The notes under the pieces were generated by a model. The model saw only the letters and a list, made by a program, of their open reading frames with translations. It did not search any database and was not told where the DNA came from. DNA of 48,471 nt, taken from positions 1 to 48,471 of the forward strand of contig DATCLO010000069.1 in the NCBI GenBank assembly GCA_036563875.1, in the 5' to 3' direction. The stretch's first letter is position 1. Each line of letters begins with the position of its first letter. The stretch is from ZC4RG29 sp036563875 (GTDB lineage Bacteria > Bacteroidota > Bacteroidia > Cytophagales > Cyclobacteriaceae). Position numbers and translations under genes: made by a program. Positions 41,202 to 48,471 of the stretch are shown here, piece after piece.

Positions 41202-42641
41202 GTGCATACACACGCCACACTTCGTGACATTCAACACGATCTGAAGCGCGGCACCCTATCCTGTAAGGCCTTAGTCAGGCAACACCTGGATAAAATACAT
41301 ACGCACGCTCATCTGAACGCCTTCCTCAGCGTTTACGAAGAGGAAGCGCTCGCGCGTGCAGAGCAGATTGATCAAAAGATAAAATCAAATACGGCCGGCA
41401 AACTTGCCGGCCTTGTTGTCGGCATCAAGGACGTCCTTTCCTACAAAGACCATCCCCTCCAGGCAGGCAGCAGGATTCTCGATGGATTTATAGCCCAGTA
41501 CACTGCAACCGCGGTACAGCGGTTGCTCGATGAAGACGCGATAATTATCGGCCGCCAGAATTGCGACGAGTTTGCCATGGGATCGTCCAATGAAAACTCC
41601 GCGTTCGGACCCGTACTCAATTCGGTTGACCCCACCCGCGTACCCGGCGGATCTTCCGGCGGCTCAGCCGTGGCCGTTGCCTCCGGCATGTGCCGCATCT
41701 CACTTGGATCCGACACGGGAGGCTCGGTACGTCAACCCGCCGCCTTTTGTGGTGTAATCGGCCTCAAGCCAACATACTCGCGCATTTCCCGCCACGGCCT
41801 GATCGCGTACGGCTCATCGTTTGATTGCATCGGCATTTTCGGCACGGCGATAGAAGACGTTGCGCTTGTGCTGGAGGTGATTTCCGGAGCTGACGACTTT
41901 GACAGCACCGTATCACGCAAAGCCGTTCCCTCCTATCTCGAGGAGATGGAACAGCAGCCCCTAAGAAAGTACCGCGTTGCCTACATGAGAGGCCTTGAAG
42001 CGGCGGAGGGTATCCAGCCGGAAATACGCAGGAACCTTTCGGAACGGATCGAAAAAATCCGCGCGGCCGGCCATACGGTCGAGCCGGTGGATTTGCCGCT
42101 GACAGAATACATCCTCCCCACCTACTACATCCTGGCGACTGCAGAAGCGAGCTCCAACCTATCGCGCTACGACGGCGTCCGGTATGGATACCGTAGTCCC
42201 GCATCCCACGACCTTCACTCCATGTACAAAAAGACGAGATCAGAGGGTTTTGGAAAGGAGGTCCAACGTAGAATTCTGCTTGGCACGTTTGTGCTGAGCG
42301 CCAGCTATTACGACGCGTACTATACGAAGGCACAGAAAGTGCGCCGCATCATACGGGATAAAATGAAGGAAATCCTTCACATGTATGATTTCATGATTAT
42401 GCCAATTACGCCCACTACAGCGTTTAAATTGGGGGAACACACGGAAAATCCTCTGGAAATGTACCTGGCAGACCTGTTTTCGGTCCAGGCTAATGTTGCC
42501 GGAATTCCCGCAATTTCGCTACCTTGTGGGTCTGATAATACGGGTTTGCCGGTCGGAATGCAGATTTTGACCGATGATTTCGAGGAATCGAAACTTTTTC
42601 ATTTTTCCAGGGAAATTCTCCGAATGGGTCCCGGACGGTAA
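41202..42641 (+). CDS. gatA: Glutamyl-tRNA(Gln)/aspartyl-tRNA(Asn) amidotransferase subunit A
   Basis: 479 residues of the amidase-signature family with the catalytic triad in place: Lys76 (GIKDVL), Ser151 (PGGSSGGSA) and nucleophile Ser175 (SDTGGSV), with spacing 75 and 24 as in known GatA. It converts Glu-tRNA(Gln) to Gln-tRNA(Gln) with GatB/GatC using glutamine. The GTG start follows the tatA stop without a gap, so the two are coupled; gatB and gatC are elsewhere. Confidence 0.96.
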   Translation: MHTHATLRDIQHDLKRGTLSCKALVRQHLDKIHTHAHLNAFLSVYEEEALARAEQIDQKIKSNTAGKLAGLVVGIKDVLSYKDHPLQAGSRILDGFIAQYTATAVQRLLDEDAIIIGRQNCDEFAMGSSNENSAFGPVLNSVDPTRVPGGSSGGSAVAVASGMCRISLGSDTGGSVRQPAAFCGVIGLKPTYSRISRHGLIAYGSSFDCIGIFGTAIEDVALVLEVISGADDFDSTVSRKAVPSYLEEMEQQPLRKYRVAYMRGLEAAEGIQPEIRRNLSERIEKIRAAGHTVEPVDLPLTEYILPTYYILATAEASSNLSRYDGVRYGYRSPASHDLHSMYKKTRSEGFGKEVQRRILLGTFVLSASYYDAYYTKAQKVRRIIRDKMKEILHMYDFMIMPITPTTAFKLGEHTENPLEMYLADLFSVQANVAGIPAISLPCGSDNTGLPVGMQILTDDFEESKLFHFSREILRMGPGR

Positions 42642-42660
42642 GAGACAGAGACACAGAGGA
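42642..42660. repeat. GAGACAGAGACACAGAGGA string before the lytic transglycosylase gene
   Basis: A purine-rich alternating string fills the gatA/transglycosylase gap and ends with GAGGA 4 bases before the ATG, so it may also serve as the ribosome-binding site. Related strings are at 15946-15977 and 31652-31681. Confidence 0.5.
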
Positions 42661-42664
42661 ATAC

Positions 42665-44149
42665 ATGCGTAGGGGATTATTTTTTTTATGGGCGATCCTG
42701 GGGATCCGCGCCGCCATGGCACAGGACATCCCGGACGAAATGGCACTTCAGCTGGACTCTCTTTCCCTGATAGCCTCAGATACTATGCAGGTCGACTCGC
42801 TGGAGCTCGCCGCTGCAGAACAGGAAATCCTGTCCAAGGAAGATACGGCCGATTTTGTCTACTTCGCCGCGCCCGCAGACCTGGAATACGTTCCTGGCGA
42901 TGACAGCCCTTCGCTGATACGCGACCGCCTGGCCTGCATAGAAGGAGAAATTCCCCTCCACTACAACGAAAGGGTGCATGCATTCATAAACTACTTCACG
43001 GTAAAGGATCGCGACTATACGCGACTCATGATGCGTCGCAAGAATCTCTACTTCCCGATTTTTGAGCGCTACCTGGCAAAGTACGGGCTTCCCGATGAGT
43101 TGAAATACCTTTCCATAATTGAATCGGCGCTGAATCCCCGAGCTGTATCGCGCGTTTCCGCGGTGGGCTTGTGGCAGTTTATGTCTGCAACCGGACGGTT
43201 CTACGGCCTGCACCAGGATTGGTATCTCGACGAGCGCATGGATCCTGAAAAGGCCACAGATGCTGCATGTCGATACCTTCGCGATCTGTACCGAATGTTC
43301 AATGACTGGGAGCTTGCGCTTGCAGCATACAACACCGGACCCGGTAACGTAAAACGCGCCATCCGTCGGTCGGGCTACAAGAATACCTTCTGGGAAATCT
43401 ATAACTATCTGCCTCGCGAAACGCGGTCGTACGTGCCGCAATTTGTCGCCATGATCTACACGCTCAATTATCTGGAGCAGCACAACTTCATCGACGAGGG
43501 CGAGGAAATGCTGATGGCTGCGGATACGATGATGGTGAACCGTTACATCCACTTTGAGACATTCGCGAAACTCACGGGCATATGCCTCGAGGATATGCAG
43601 AAGCTGAACCCCTCCGTTAAGCACAATGCGCTTCCCGATACGCAAAAGCCTTATGTGATTTACATTCCCGTGCTTGCCAAAGAGCGGCTGGAGCAAAATC
43701 GTGTGGCTATCCTTGATTCTGCCTCCAAGGTCGGGAAGAAGGAACTCGAAATGCTGGCACGCAATACGCCAGGCAGCACATATGGTCGCGACCGGATTGT
43801 ATACAAGGTCCGCAGCGGAGACGTTCTTGGGTCTATTGCGCTTCGATACGGCGTCCGCGTGAGCGACATCAAGAAGTGGAACAATCTCAGCAGCAACACC
43901 ATCCGCGTCGGTCAGCGCCTCAACATCTGGCTGAAACCTTCTCAGTCGACTGCAGTAGCATCGGCGCGTACATCCTCATCCACACCTACCCCTATCCCCG
44001 ACTCCAAGACGTACGTGGTACAGCCTGGAGACACGTTGTGGGACATTTCACGGAAGTTTGAAGGGGTCACAATCGAAAAGCTGAAGTCGCTTAACAATCT
44101 CACCGGCAACAAGATTCACGCCGGACAAAAACTGGTATTGGGAATTTAA
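42665..44149 (+). CDS. MltD-like lytic transglycosylase with two LysM domains
   Basis: 494 residues: signal peptide (1-18, AAMAQ), linker, SLT domain (about 125-270) with catalytic Glu153 in IIESALNP, then VGLWQFMSATGRFYGL and LAAYNTGPGNVKRAI, and two LysM modules (about 379-423, IVYKVRSGDVLGSIALRYG; about 449-494, TYVVQPGDTLWDISRKF). It cuts glycan strands to 1,6-anhydroMurNAc ends at the cell wall and LysM keeps it bound. It starts 23 bases after gatA. Confidence 0.95.
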   Translation: MRRGLFFLWAILGIRAAMAQDIPDEMALQLDSLSLIASDTMQVDSLELAAAEQEILSKEDTADFVYFAAPADLEYVPGDDSPSLIRDRLACIEGEIPLHYNERVHAFINYFTVKDRDYTRLMMRRKNLYFPIFERYLAKYGLPDELKYLSIIESALNPRAVSRVSAVGLWQFMSATGRFYGLHQDWYLDERMDPEKATDAACRYLRDLYRMFNDWELALAAYNTGPGNVKRAIRRSGYKNTFWEIYNYLPRETRSYVPQFVAMIYTLNYLEQHNFIDEGEEMLMAADTMMVNRYIHFETFAKLTGICLEDMQKLNPSVKHNALPDTQKPYVIYIPVLAKERLEQNRVAILDSASKVGKKELEMLARNTPGSTYGRDRIVYKVRSGDVLGSIALRYGVRVSDIKKWNNLSSNTIRVGQRLNIWLKPSQSTAVASARTSSSTPTPIPDSKTYVVQPGDTLWDISRKFEGVTIEKLKSLNNLTGNKIHAGQKLVLGI

Positions 44150-44242
44150 TTGTTAGTTTAGGGGCTCCGGCCATGTCTTCGCCTCACGGCGCAGCGTGAC
44201 TATTGCCTAACCTCGGCATTATTTCCAATAAACGCTGACATC

Positions 44243-45334
44243 ATGCTTAAAATGATCCGCATTTGGTTCGTTCTGGCCGTAGTGCTTGCCGCCTGTGACT
44301 CAAAAAATAACAAGGAACTTCTGCCTCGTGCCACAGGTGCTCCAGGAGAACTCCTCATTATAATAGACTCCGCGCAGTGGCGGGGTCCTCTCGGCGACGC
44401 CTTACGCGAAGTGTTCGCTGCGGAAGTACCTGGACTGCCGCATGACGAGGAATATTTCCGACTGATCTCAGCGCATCCATCAGGCAGAATCGATCTGCTG
44501 ACGCACATGCGCAACATCATATACGTGTTCACTCTGGACGAGAACTCGCAGGGTTCACGGCGTATCATGAGCCTTTTCACACCGGAATCATTGGAGAACA
44601 TTCGCACCGACACAACCTTCTTCCATACTACAGCGCGGGACGTTCACTCTCGCGGTCAGGTCGTGATGTACCTGTTCGGCCCTAATGAAGAAAAGCTAAT
44701 ACGCGACCTCAAGACGCATGCGTCAACGCTCGTCGGATTCTTTAACAATGTCGAACGGGAACGACTGCAACAAGCCATCGCGAGGACGAAGACAACAAGG
44801 CCGCTCACAGAATTCCTTGAAAAGGAATACAATATTTCACTCCGCTTCCCTCATGGCTACGTGCTTGCCGATCAGCAGAAGGACTTCGTGTGGTTCCGTC
44901 GTATCGAAACGGAGGTCGACAAGGATATCTTCGTTGCGATCAAACCATACGAAAGCGAGTACCAATTACTGCCTGACAGCATTGTTGCCTGGCGTGATGA
45001 AGTCGCGCGAAAGTACCTGTATGCTGACCCTAGCAACCCGATTAGCTACGTAATAACAGAACGAGAGGTCCCCTTCCTTCCTGTCACGGCCAGACAAACA
45101 CGGTTGAATGATCAGTACGCTATGGAAATACGTGGCATCTGGCGCACGAACAACAAGAGCATGGGCGGACCGTTTGCAGGCATTGCAGTTGCGGACCCCG
45201 ATAACGGAATGTTGTACTACATCGAAGGCTTCACCTACAGTCCCAGCAAAGCCCAACGCGAAATCATGCGCGAGCTGGAAGCGATCGTCCAAACGTTCAA
45301 GACCGTGCCTGCCGGCAGCAACAGGGAGCAGTAG
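44243..45334 (+). CDS. DUF4837 lipoprotein
   Basis: 363 residues with lipoprotein signal MLKMIRIWFVLAVVLAAC (LAAC). The mature start DSKNNKELLPRATGAPGELLIIIDSAQWRG is typical of DUF4837. Two roughly similar halves appear (a first around residues 30-180, a second around 190-350, each with an [F/W]-rich strand set), as in a duplicated beta fold. DUF4837 has no known role and is common in Bacteroidota envelopes. Gap to maeB is 107 bases and contains the octamer repeats. Confidence 0.92.
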   Translation: MLKMIRIWFVLAVVLAACDSKNNKELLPRATGAPGELLIIIDSAQWRGPLGDALREVFAAEVPGLPHDEEYFRLISAHPSGRIDLLTHMRNIIYVFTLDENSQGSRRIMSLFTPESLENIRTDTTFFHTTARDVHSRGQVVMYLFGPNEEKLIRDLKTHASTLVGFFNNVERERLQQAIARTKTTRPLTEFLEKEYNISLRFPHGYVLADQQKDFVWFRRIETEVDKDIFVAIKPYESEYQLLPDSIVAWRDEVARKYLYADPSNPISYVITEREVPFLPVTARQTRLNDQYAMEIRGIWRTNNKSMGGPFAGIAVADPDNGMLYYIEGFTYSPSKAQREIMRELEAIVQTFKTVPAGSNREQ

Positions 45335-45372
45335 GGGCGTTGATGATCGCACGGACGTGGATAAGCGACAAC

Positions 45373-45404
45373 TTCAACACTTCAACACATCAACACTCCA
45401 ACAC
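45373..45404. repeat. Four tandem 8-bp units (wTCAACAC) upstream of maeB
   Basis: Units TTCAACAC, TTCAACAC, ATCAACAC and TCCAACAC without spacers; the array ends 7 bases before the maeB -7 element at 45412. It is the reverse complement of the 18185-18216 array unit (GTGTTGAA/T). Confidence 0.8.
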
Positions 45405-45411
45405 ATTCCCT

Positions 45412-45419
45412 TATCTTTG
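45412..45419 (+). promoter_or_regulatory. -7 element (TATCTTTG) of maeB
   Basis: Exact TAnnTTTG 22 bases before the ATG at 45442. The -33 position falls inside the octamer array and shows no TTG. Confidence 0.5.
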
Positions 45420-45441
45420 TTTCCGGGACCAAAATTCAACC

Positions 45442-47721
45442 ATGTCAATTAAGATTCGCAGGGAAGATGCCCTGAACTATCACATGCAGGGGCAGCCCGG
45501 TAAGATCGAGGTGGTGCCTACCAAAATACTGAGTTCGCAGATGGACCTCGCACTTGCTTACTCCCCCGGCGTAGCCGAACCCTGCAAGGAAATCGCAGTC
45601 AACAAGGATGATGTCTATAAGTACACCGCAAAGGGAAACTTAGTCGCGGTGATATCCAATGGTACTGCAGTGCTCGGACTCGGCAACATCGGTCCGGAAG
45701 CATCAAAGCCTGTGATGGAAGGAAAGGGCGTTCTTTTCAAACGCTTCGCGGGAATCGACGTATTCGATATCGAAATCAATGAAGAAGACCCGGACCGATT
45801 CATTGCCATCGTAAAGTCGCTTGAGCCGACTTTCGGCGCTATCAACCTGGAAGACATCAAAGCACCAGAGTGCTTCAAGATAGAAACTGAACTTCGTCGC
45901 CAGCTTTCGATTCCCATCATGCACGACGATCAGCACGGCACCGCGATCATCTCCGCAGCTGCGCTGCTCAACGCCCTTGAGTTGGCCGGAAAAAAAATTG
46001 ACGAGATACAGATCGTCGTCAATGGTGCAGGTGCCGCAGCTATAAGCTGCACGAAGCTGTACGTCGCCCTTGGCGCGAAGTGCGAAAACATCGTGATGTG
46101 CGACAGCAAGGGTGTTCTCAACCGAAGCAGGACCAATCTCGACGAAATCAAAAGCCAGTTTGTCACCGATCGCGATGTTAAGACCCTGCGCGAAGCGATG
46201 GTGGGCGCTGACGTGTTTGTTGGCCTTTCGGTAGCTGATGCAATAACACCCGAAGACCTTCGCAACATGGCGAAAGATCCGATCGTCTTCGCACTGGCGA
46301 ATCCTAACCCGGAAATCGACTACGACCTTGCGCTGAAGACGCGAAGCGACATCATAATGGCAACCGGTCGCTCAGATCATCCCAACCAGGTCAATAACGT
46401 ATTGGGATTTCCTTACATTTTCCGCGGCGCTCTTGACGTGCGCGCGAGAGAGATCAATGAAGCAATGAAGCTTGCTGCTGTTCACGCGCTGGCCAATCTG
46501 GCAAAGGAACCGGTGTCCGACATCGTGGCCAAAGCGTACGGCATGCCGAAGTTGCAGTTCGGTCGCGATTACCTCATCCCGAAACCTCTTGATCCCCGAT
46601 TGATCACGACCATATCACCTGCAGTAGCAAAAGCTGCGATGGATTCGGGAGTGGCAACTCGCCCCATCACCGACTGGGGTGAATATCACGTAGAACTGCA
46701 GCAGCGGATCGGTATCGATCAGAAACTGATGTCGCACGTTATCGATCGCGCGAAGCGAAATCCGAAACGTGTAGTTTTCGCCGAAGCGACCCATCCCAAG
46801 ATTCTGAAAGCTGCGCAGATTCTGAAAGACGAAAAGATTGCAGAGCCGATACTTCTCGGAAGTCGTAAGGAAATCACTGCACTTATCCAGGAGTATCATC
46901 TCGATCTTGAAGGATGTCCTATCATCTACCCCCGCGGCGAAAAGGAGACAATAGAACGCTACGCAAAGATCCTTTATCAAAAGAGACAACGGAAAGGATT
47001 GACATATCAGGATTGTGTTCGCCTCATGTCAGAGCGCAACTATTTCGGCGCCATGATGGTGGAAACAGGAGATGCAGACGCGCTCGTGTCTGGTCTTACC
47101 AAAGATTATCCGAAGACGATCCTTCCCGCGCTTCACGTCATCGGTGTTGAACCTGGTGTAAACCGGGTTGCAGGTATGTACATCATTCTTAATAAGAAGA
47201 GGACGTACTTCTTCGCTGACACTACGGTGAATGTTGATCCGACTGCCGAGGAATTGTCTGAGATCATCGATCTCACGGCACGTGGTGTTCGCTTCTTCGA
47301 CATCGAACCACGGATCGCTGTACTCTCCTATTCCAACTTTGGTTCATCGAAGGGTGATATTCCGGAGAAGACCCGGAGGGCCGTGCAGATGGCGCGCGAG
47401 AATAATCCGGGGCTCATTGTTGAAGGCGACATTCAGGCGAACGTTGCGCTCGACACTGTCATCCAAAGAGAGACCTATCCTTTCAGCGCGCTGGCAGAAA
47501 CGGGAGCGAACACTTTGATCTTTCCCAACCTTGCCGCCGGCAACATCGCATACAAACTCCTGATGGAGATCGGTGGTGCGGAAGCCATTGGTCCCATTCT
47601 CCTGGGCATGAAGAAGCCGGTTCACATCCTTCAACTCGGAAGCTCCATCCGTGAAATCGTGAACATGGCGGCCATCGCTGTGGTCGATGCGCAAAAGCGT
47701 GAGCCGGGGACCGCGGCCTGA
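45442..47721 (+). CDS. maeB: NADP-dependent malic enzyme with phosphotransacetylase-like C-terminal domain
   Basis: 759 residues from ATG 45442 (MSIKIRREDALNYHMQG); the longer frame from 45340 runs through the repeat array and is rejected. The malic enzyme part (1-430) has AYSPGVAEPCKEI, MHDDQHGTAIIS and the NAD(P) loop NGAGAAAISC. The C-terminal part (430-759) resembles phosphotransacetylase and regulates the enzyme in MaeB family members rather than acting as Pta. It decarboxylates malate to pyruvate. ruvA follows after 117 bases, a conserved order in Bacteroidota. Confidence 0.96.
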   Translation: MSIKIRREDALNYHMQGQPGKIEVVPTKILSSQMDLALAYSPGVAEPCKEIAVNKDDVYKYTAKGNLVAVISNGTAVLGLGNIGPEASKPVMEGKGVLFKRFAGIDVFDIEINEEDPDRFIAIVKSLEPTFGAINLEDIKAPECFKIETELRRQLSIPIMHDDQHGTAIISAAALLNALELAGKKIDEIQIVVNGAGAAAISCTKLYVALGAKCENIVMCDSKGVLNRSRTNLDEIKSQFVTDRDVKTLREAMVGADVFVGLSVADAITPEDLRNMAKDPIVFALANPNPEIDYDLALKTRSDIIMATGRSDHPNQVNNVLGFPYIFRGALDVRAREINEAMKLAAVHALANLAKEPVSDIVAKAYGMPKLQFGRDYLIPKPLDPRLITTISPAVAKAAMDSGVATRPITDWGEYHVELQQRIGIDQKLMSHVIDRAKRNPKRVVFAEATHPKILKAAQILKDEKIAEPILLGSRKEITALIQEYHLDLEGCPIIYPRGEKETIERYAKILYQKRQRKGLTYQDCVRLMSERNYFGAMMVETGDADALVSGLTKDYPKTILPALHVIGVEPGVNRVAGMYIILNKKRTYFFADTTVNVDPTAEELSEIIDLTARGVRFFDIEPRIAVLSYSNFGSSKGDIPEKTRRAVQMARENNPGLIVEGDIQANVALDTVIQRETYPFSALAETGANTLIFPNLAAGNIAYKLLMEIGGAEAIGPILLGMKKPVHILQLGSSIREIVNMAAIAVVDAQKREPGTAA

Positions 47722-47838
47722 AGTCCGTGCCCATTCCACAACCGTTCGACGCCGGAAAGGCCGACTGGCCTGCCGCCTTTTGATTTGTGTGCGGTTCTCT
47801 TGATATTTCGGATTCAAACCCGGCTTTAGCATTTTTTT

Positions 47839-48429
47839 ATGATTGCTTTTCTTGATGGGAAGCTGGTTCACTGCGAACCCACTTTTGTGCATGTAGACGT
47901 CAATGGCGTTGGATACCAGTTGCAGATATCGCTGCAAACGTACGCTGCAATCAAGAACCAGGAACGGGTGCGAATCCATACCCACCTGGCGATACGCGAA
48001 GACGCGCACATATTGTACGGCTTCAGCAGCCTCCCGGAAAAGCGATTGTTTCAACTCCTGATATCCGTGAATGGAGTGGGGCCGAACACGGCCATCCTCA
48101 TGCTTTCGTATCTAACAATCCAGGAACTGAAAACCGCAATACTTCGCGAAGATGTCATGACGCTCCAGGCTGTGAAAGGGATCGGAGGCAAGACAGCACA
48201 ACGCGTCATAATTGAGCTCAAAGACAAGCTGAAAAAAGAGTCTCTTGAAGACGGGGCGGCTATTTCAATTGACCCCCGCAATACTTTGCGCAACGAGGCG
48301 TTATCAGCATTGCTCACGCTGGGCCTACCAAAAGCAGCGGCTGAGAAAAGTGTGGATGCCGTCCTGAAAAAATCAGGAATAACCATTACCTTGGAAGATT
48401 TAGTCAAGCAAGCATTAAAAAACGCTTAG
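47839..48429 (+). CDS. ruvA: Holliday junction branch migration protein RuvA
   Basis: 196 residues. An OB-fold start (MIAFLDGKLVHCEPTFVHVDVNG in register), ISVNGVGPNTAI and KGIGGKTAQRVIIELKDKL helix-hairpin-helix motifs, and a C-terminal domain III (ALSALLTLGLPKAAAEKSVDAVL) that touches RuvB. It recognises Holliday junctions. The whole frame is complete; TAG ends at 48429. The start at ATG 47839 follows a T-rich stretch. Confidence 0.96.
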   Translation: MIAFLDGKLVHCEPTFVHVDVNGVGYQLQISLQTYAAIKNQERVRIHTHLAIREDAHILYGFSSLPEKRLFQLLISVNGVGPNTAILMLSYLTIQELKTAILREDVMTLQAVKGIGGKTAQRVIIELKDKLKKESLEDGAAISIDPRNTLRNEALSALLTLGLPKAAAEKSVDAVLKKSGITITLEDLVKQALKNA

Positions 48430-48471
48430 TACGTTTGAAGGTTGAGTGTTCCCAGTATCAGGTTGGCCTTA
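48430..48471 (+). other. Short right-end segment, possibly the leader or first codons of sprA
   Basis: Only 42 bases. In several Bacteroidota the gene after maeB-ruvA is sprA (giant gliding/type IX secretion protein). Two frames remain open to the edge, from TTG 48435 and GTG 48446; neither is long enough to recognise. The assignment rests on synteny memory only. Confidence 0.2.

Noticed and set aside
42776..43696. 306-codon reverse frame
   Set aside because: Antisense to the SLT/LysM transglycosylase with intact motifs; a shadow of its codon pattern.
45340..45441. 34-residue extension of maeB
   Set aside because: It would translate the octamer repeat array; the family start is MSIKIRREDAL at 45442.
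47745..47790. Intrinsic terminator after maeB (AGGCC-GACT-GGCCT)
   Set aside because: The stem is only 5 bp and the T run comes 6 bases later, too weak to list.

Overview
The window comes from a member of the Bacteroidota, most likely a Cytophagales-type bacterium. The evidence is the gene content (BshA of bacillithiol synthesis, archaeal-type ProS, BT_3928 and DUF1599 proteins, DUF4292, DUF4837, OmpP1/FadL porin, TatA next to GatA, MaeB next to RuvA) and Bacteroidota promoter elements (TAnnTTTG, twice with a TTTG or TTG box 19 bases upstream). No rRNA, tRNA, IS element, prophage or CRISPR array was found. The density is that of a core chromosomal region, with short genes, overlapping stops and many intergenic gaps below 150 bases.

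Layout. 1-1186: the N-terminal part of mutL and a small membrane protein, both leftward. 1274-6089: a GH3-like/serine hydrolase fusion overlapping bshA, then a fatty-acid hydroxylase with its own strong promoter. 6127-6252: a 41-residue lipoprotein gene. 6425-9771: a VWA protein, AAA+ ATPase and AlbA_2 protein in one operon. 9848-12445: PIN-PhoH ATPase, a small conserved-looking protein and sucD. 12521-14836: a CHASE2 membrane sensor without output domain and a secreted FecR-like protein. 14873-19375: a B12-related stretch with meaB, a cobalamin riboswitch with terminator in front of a BtuB-like receptor, and a divergent periplasmic-binding protein. 19435-21543: a WG-repeat protein, followed by a repeat-filled convergent gap. 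21772-24878: floA, nfeD and proS, with a large inverted repeat between nfeD and proS. 25052-27676: a Tyr/Trp-rich secreted protein and an OmpP1-type porin. 27653-31651: aroK, BT_3928 and DUF1599 leftward; folP and cdaA rightward. 31804-34766: a small membrane protein, then kbl and a threonine dehydrogenase in divergent arrangement. 34824-40867: enoyl-CoA hydratase, flippase, TPR protein, DUF4292 lipoprotein and EnvC-like protein. 40989-48429: tatA, gatA, a LysM lytic transglycosylase, DUF4837 lipoprotein, maeB and ruvA; by conserved order the gene running off the right end may be sprA.

Genes that work together: threonine breakdown (dehydrogenase plus Kbl gives glycine and acetyl-CoA); B12 import and its use by methylmalonyl-CoA mutase through MeaB; envelope upkeep (EnvC-like activator, lytic transglycosylase, GH3-like/serine hydrolase, flippase, lipoproteins); FloA with NfeD in membrane microdomains; and folate, shikimate and c-di-AMP synthesis.

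The least explained items are the degenerate GH3 domain, the tiny CPTYSK lipoprotein, two matching 8-bp tandem repeats in front of two metabolic genes, the 15-bp and 7-bp repeats at 21548-21762, the 23285-23378 hairpins, the CHASE2/FecR pair, the VWA/AAA/AlbA operon, and several genes whose -7 element lies only 6-9 bases before the start codon.
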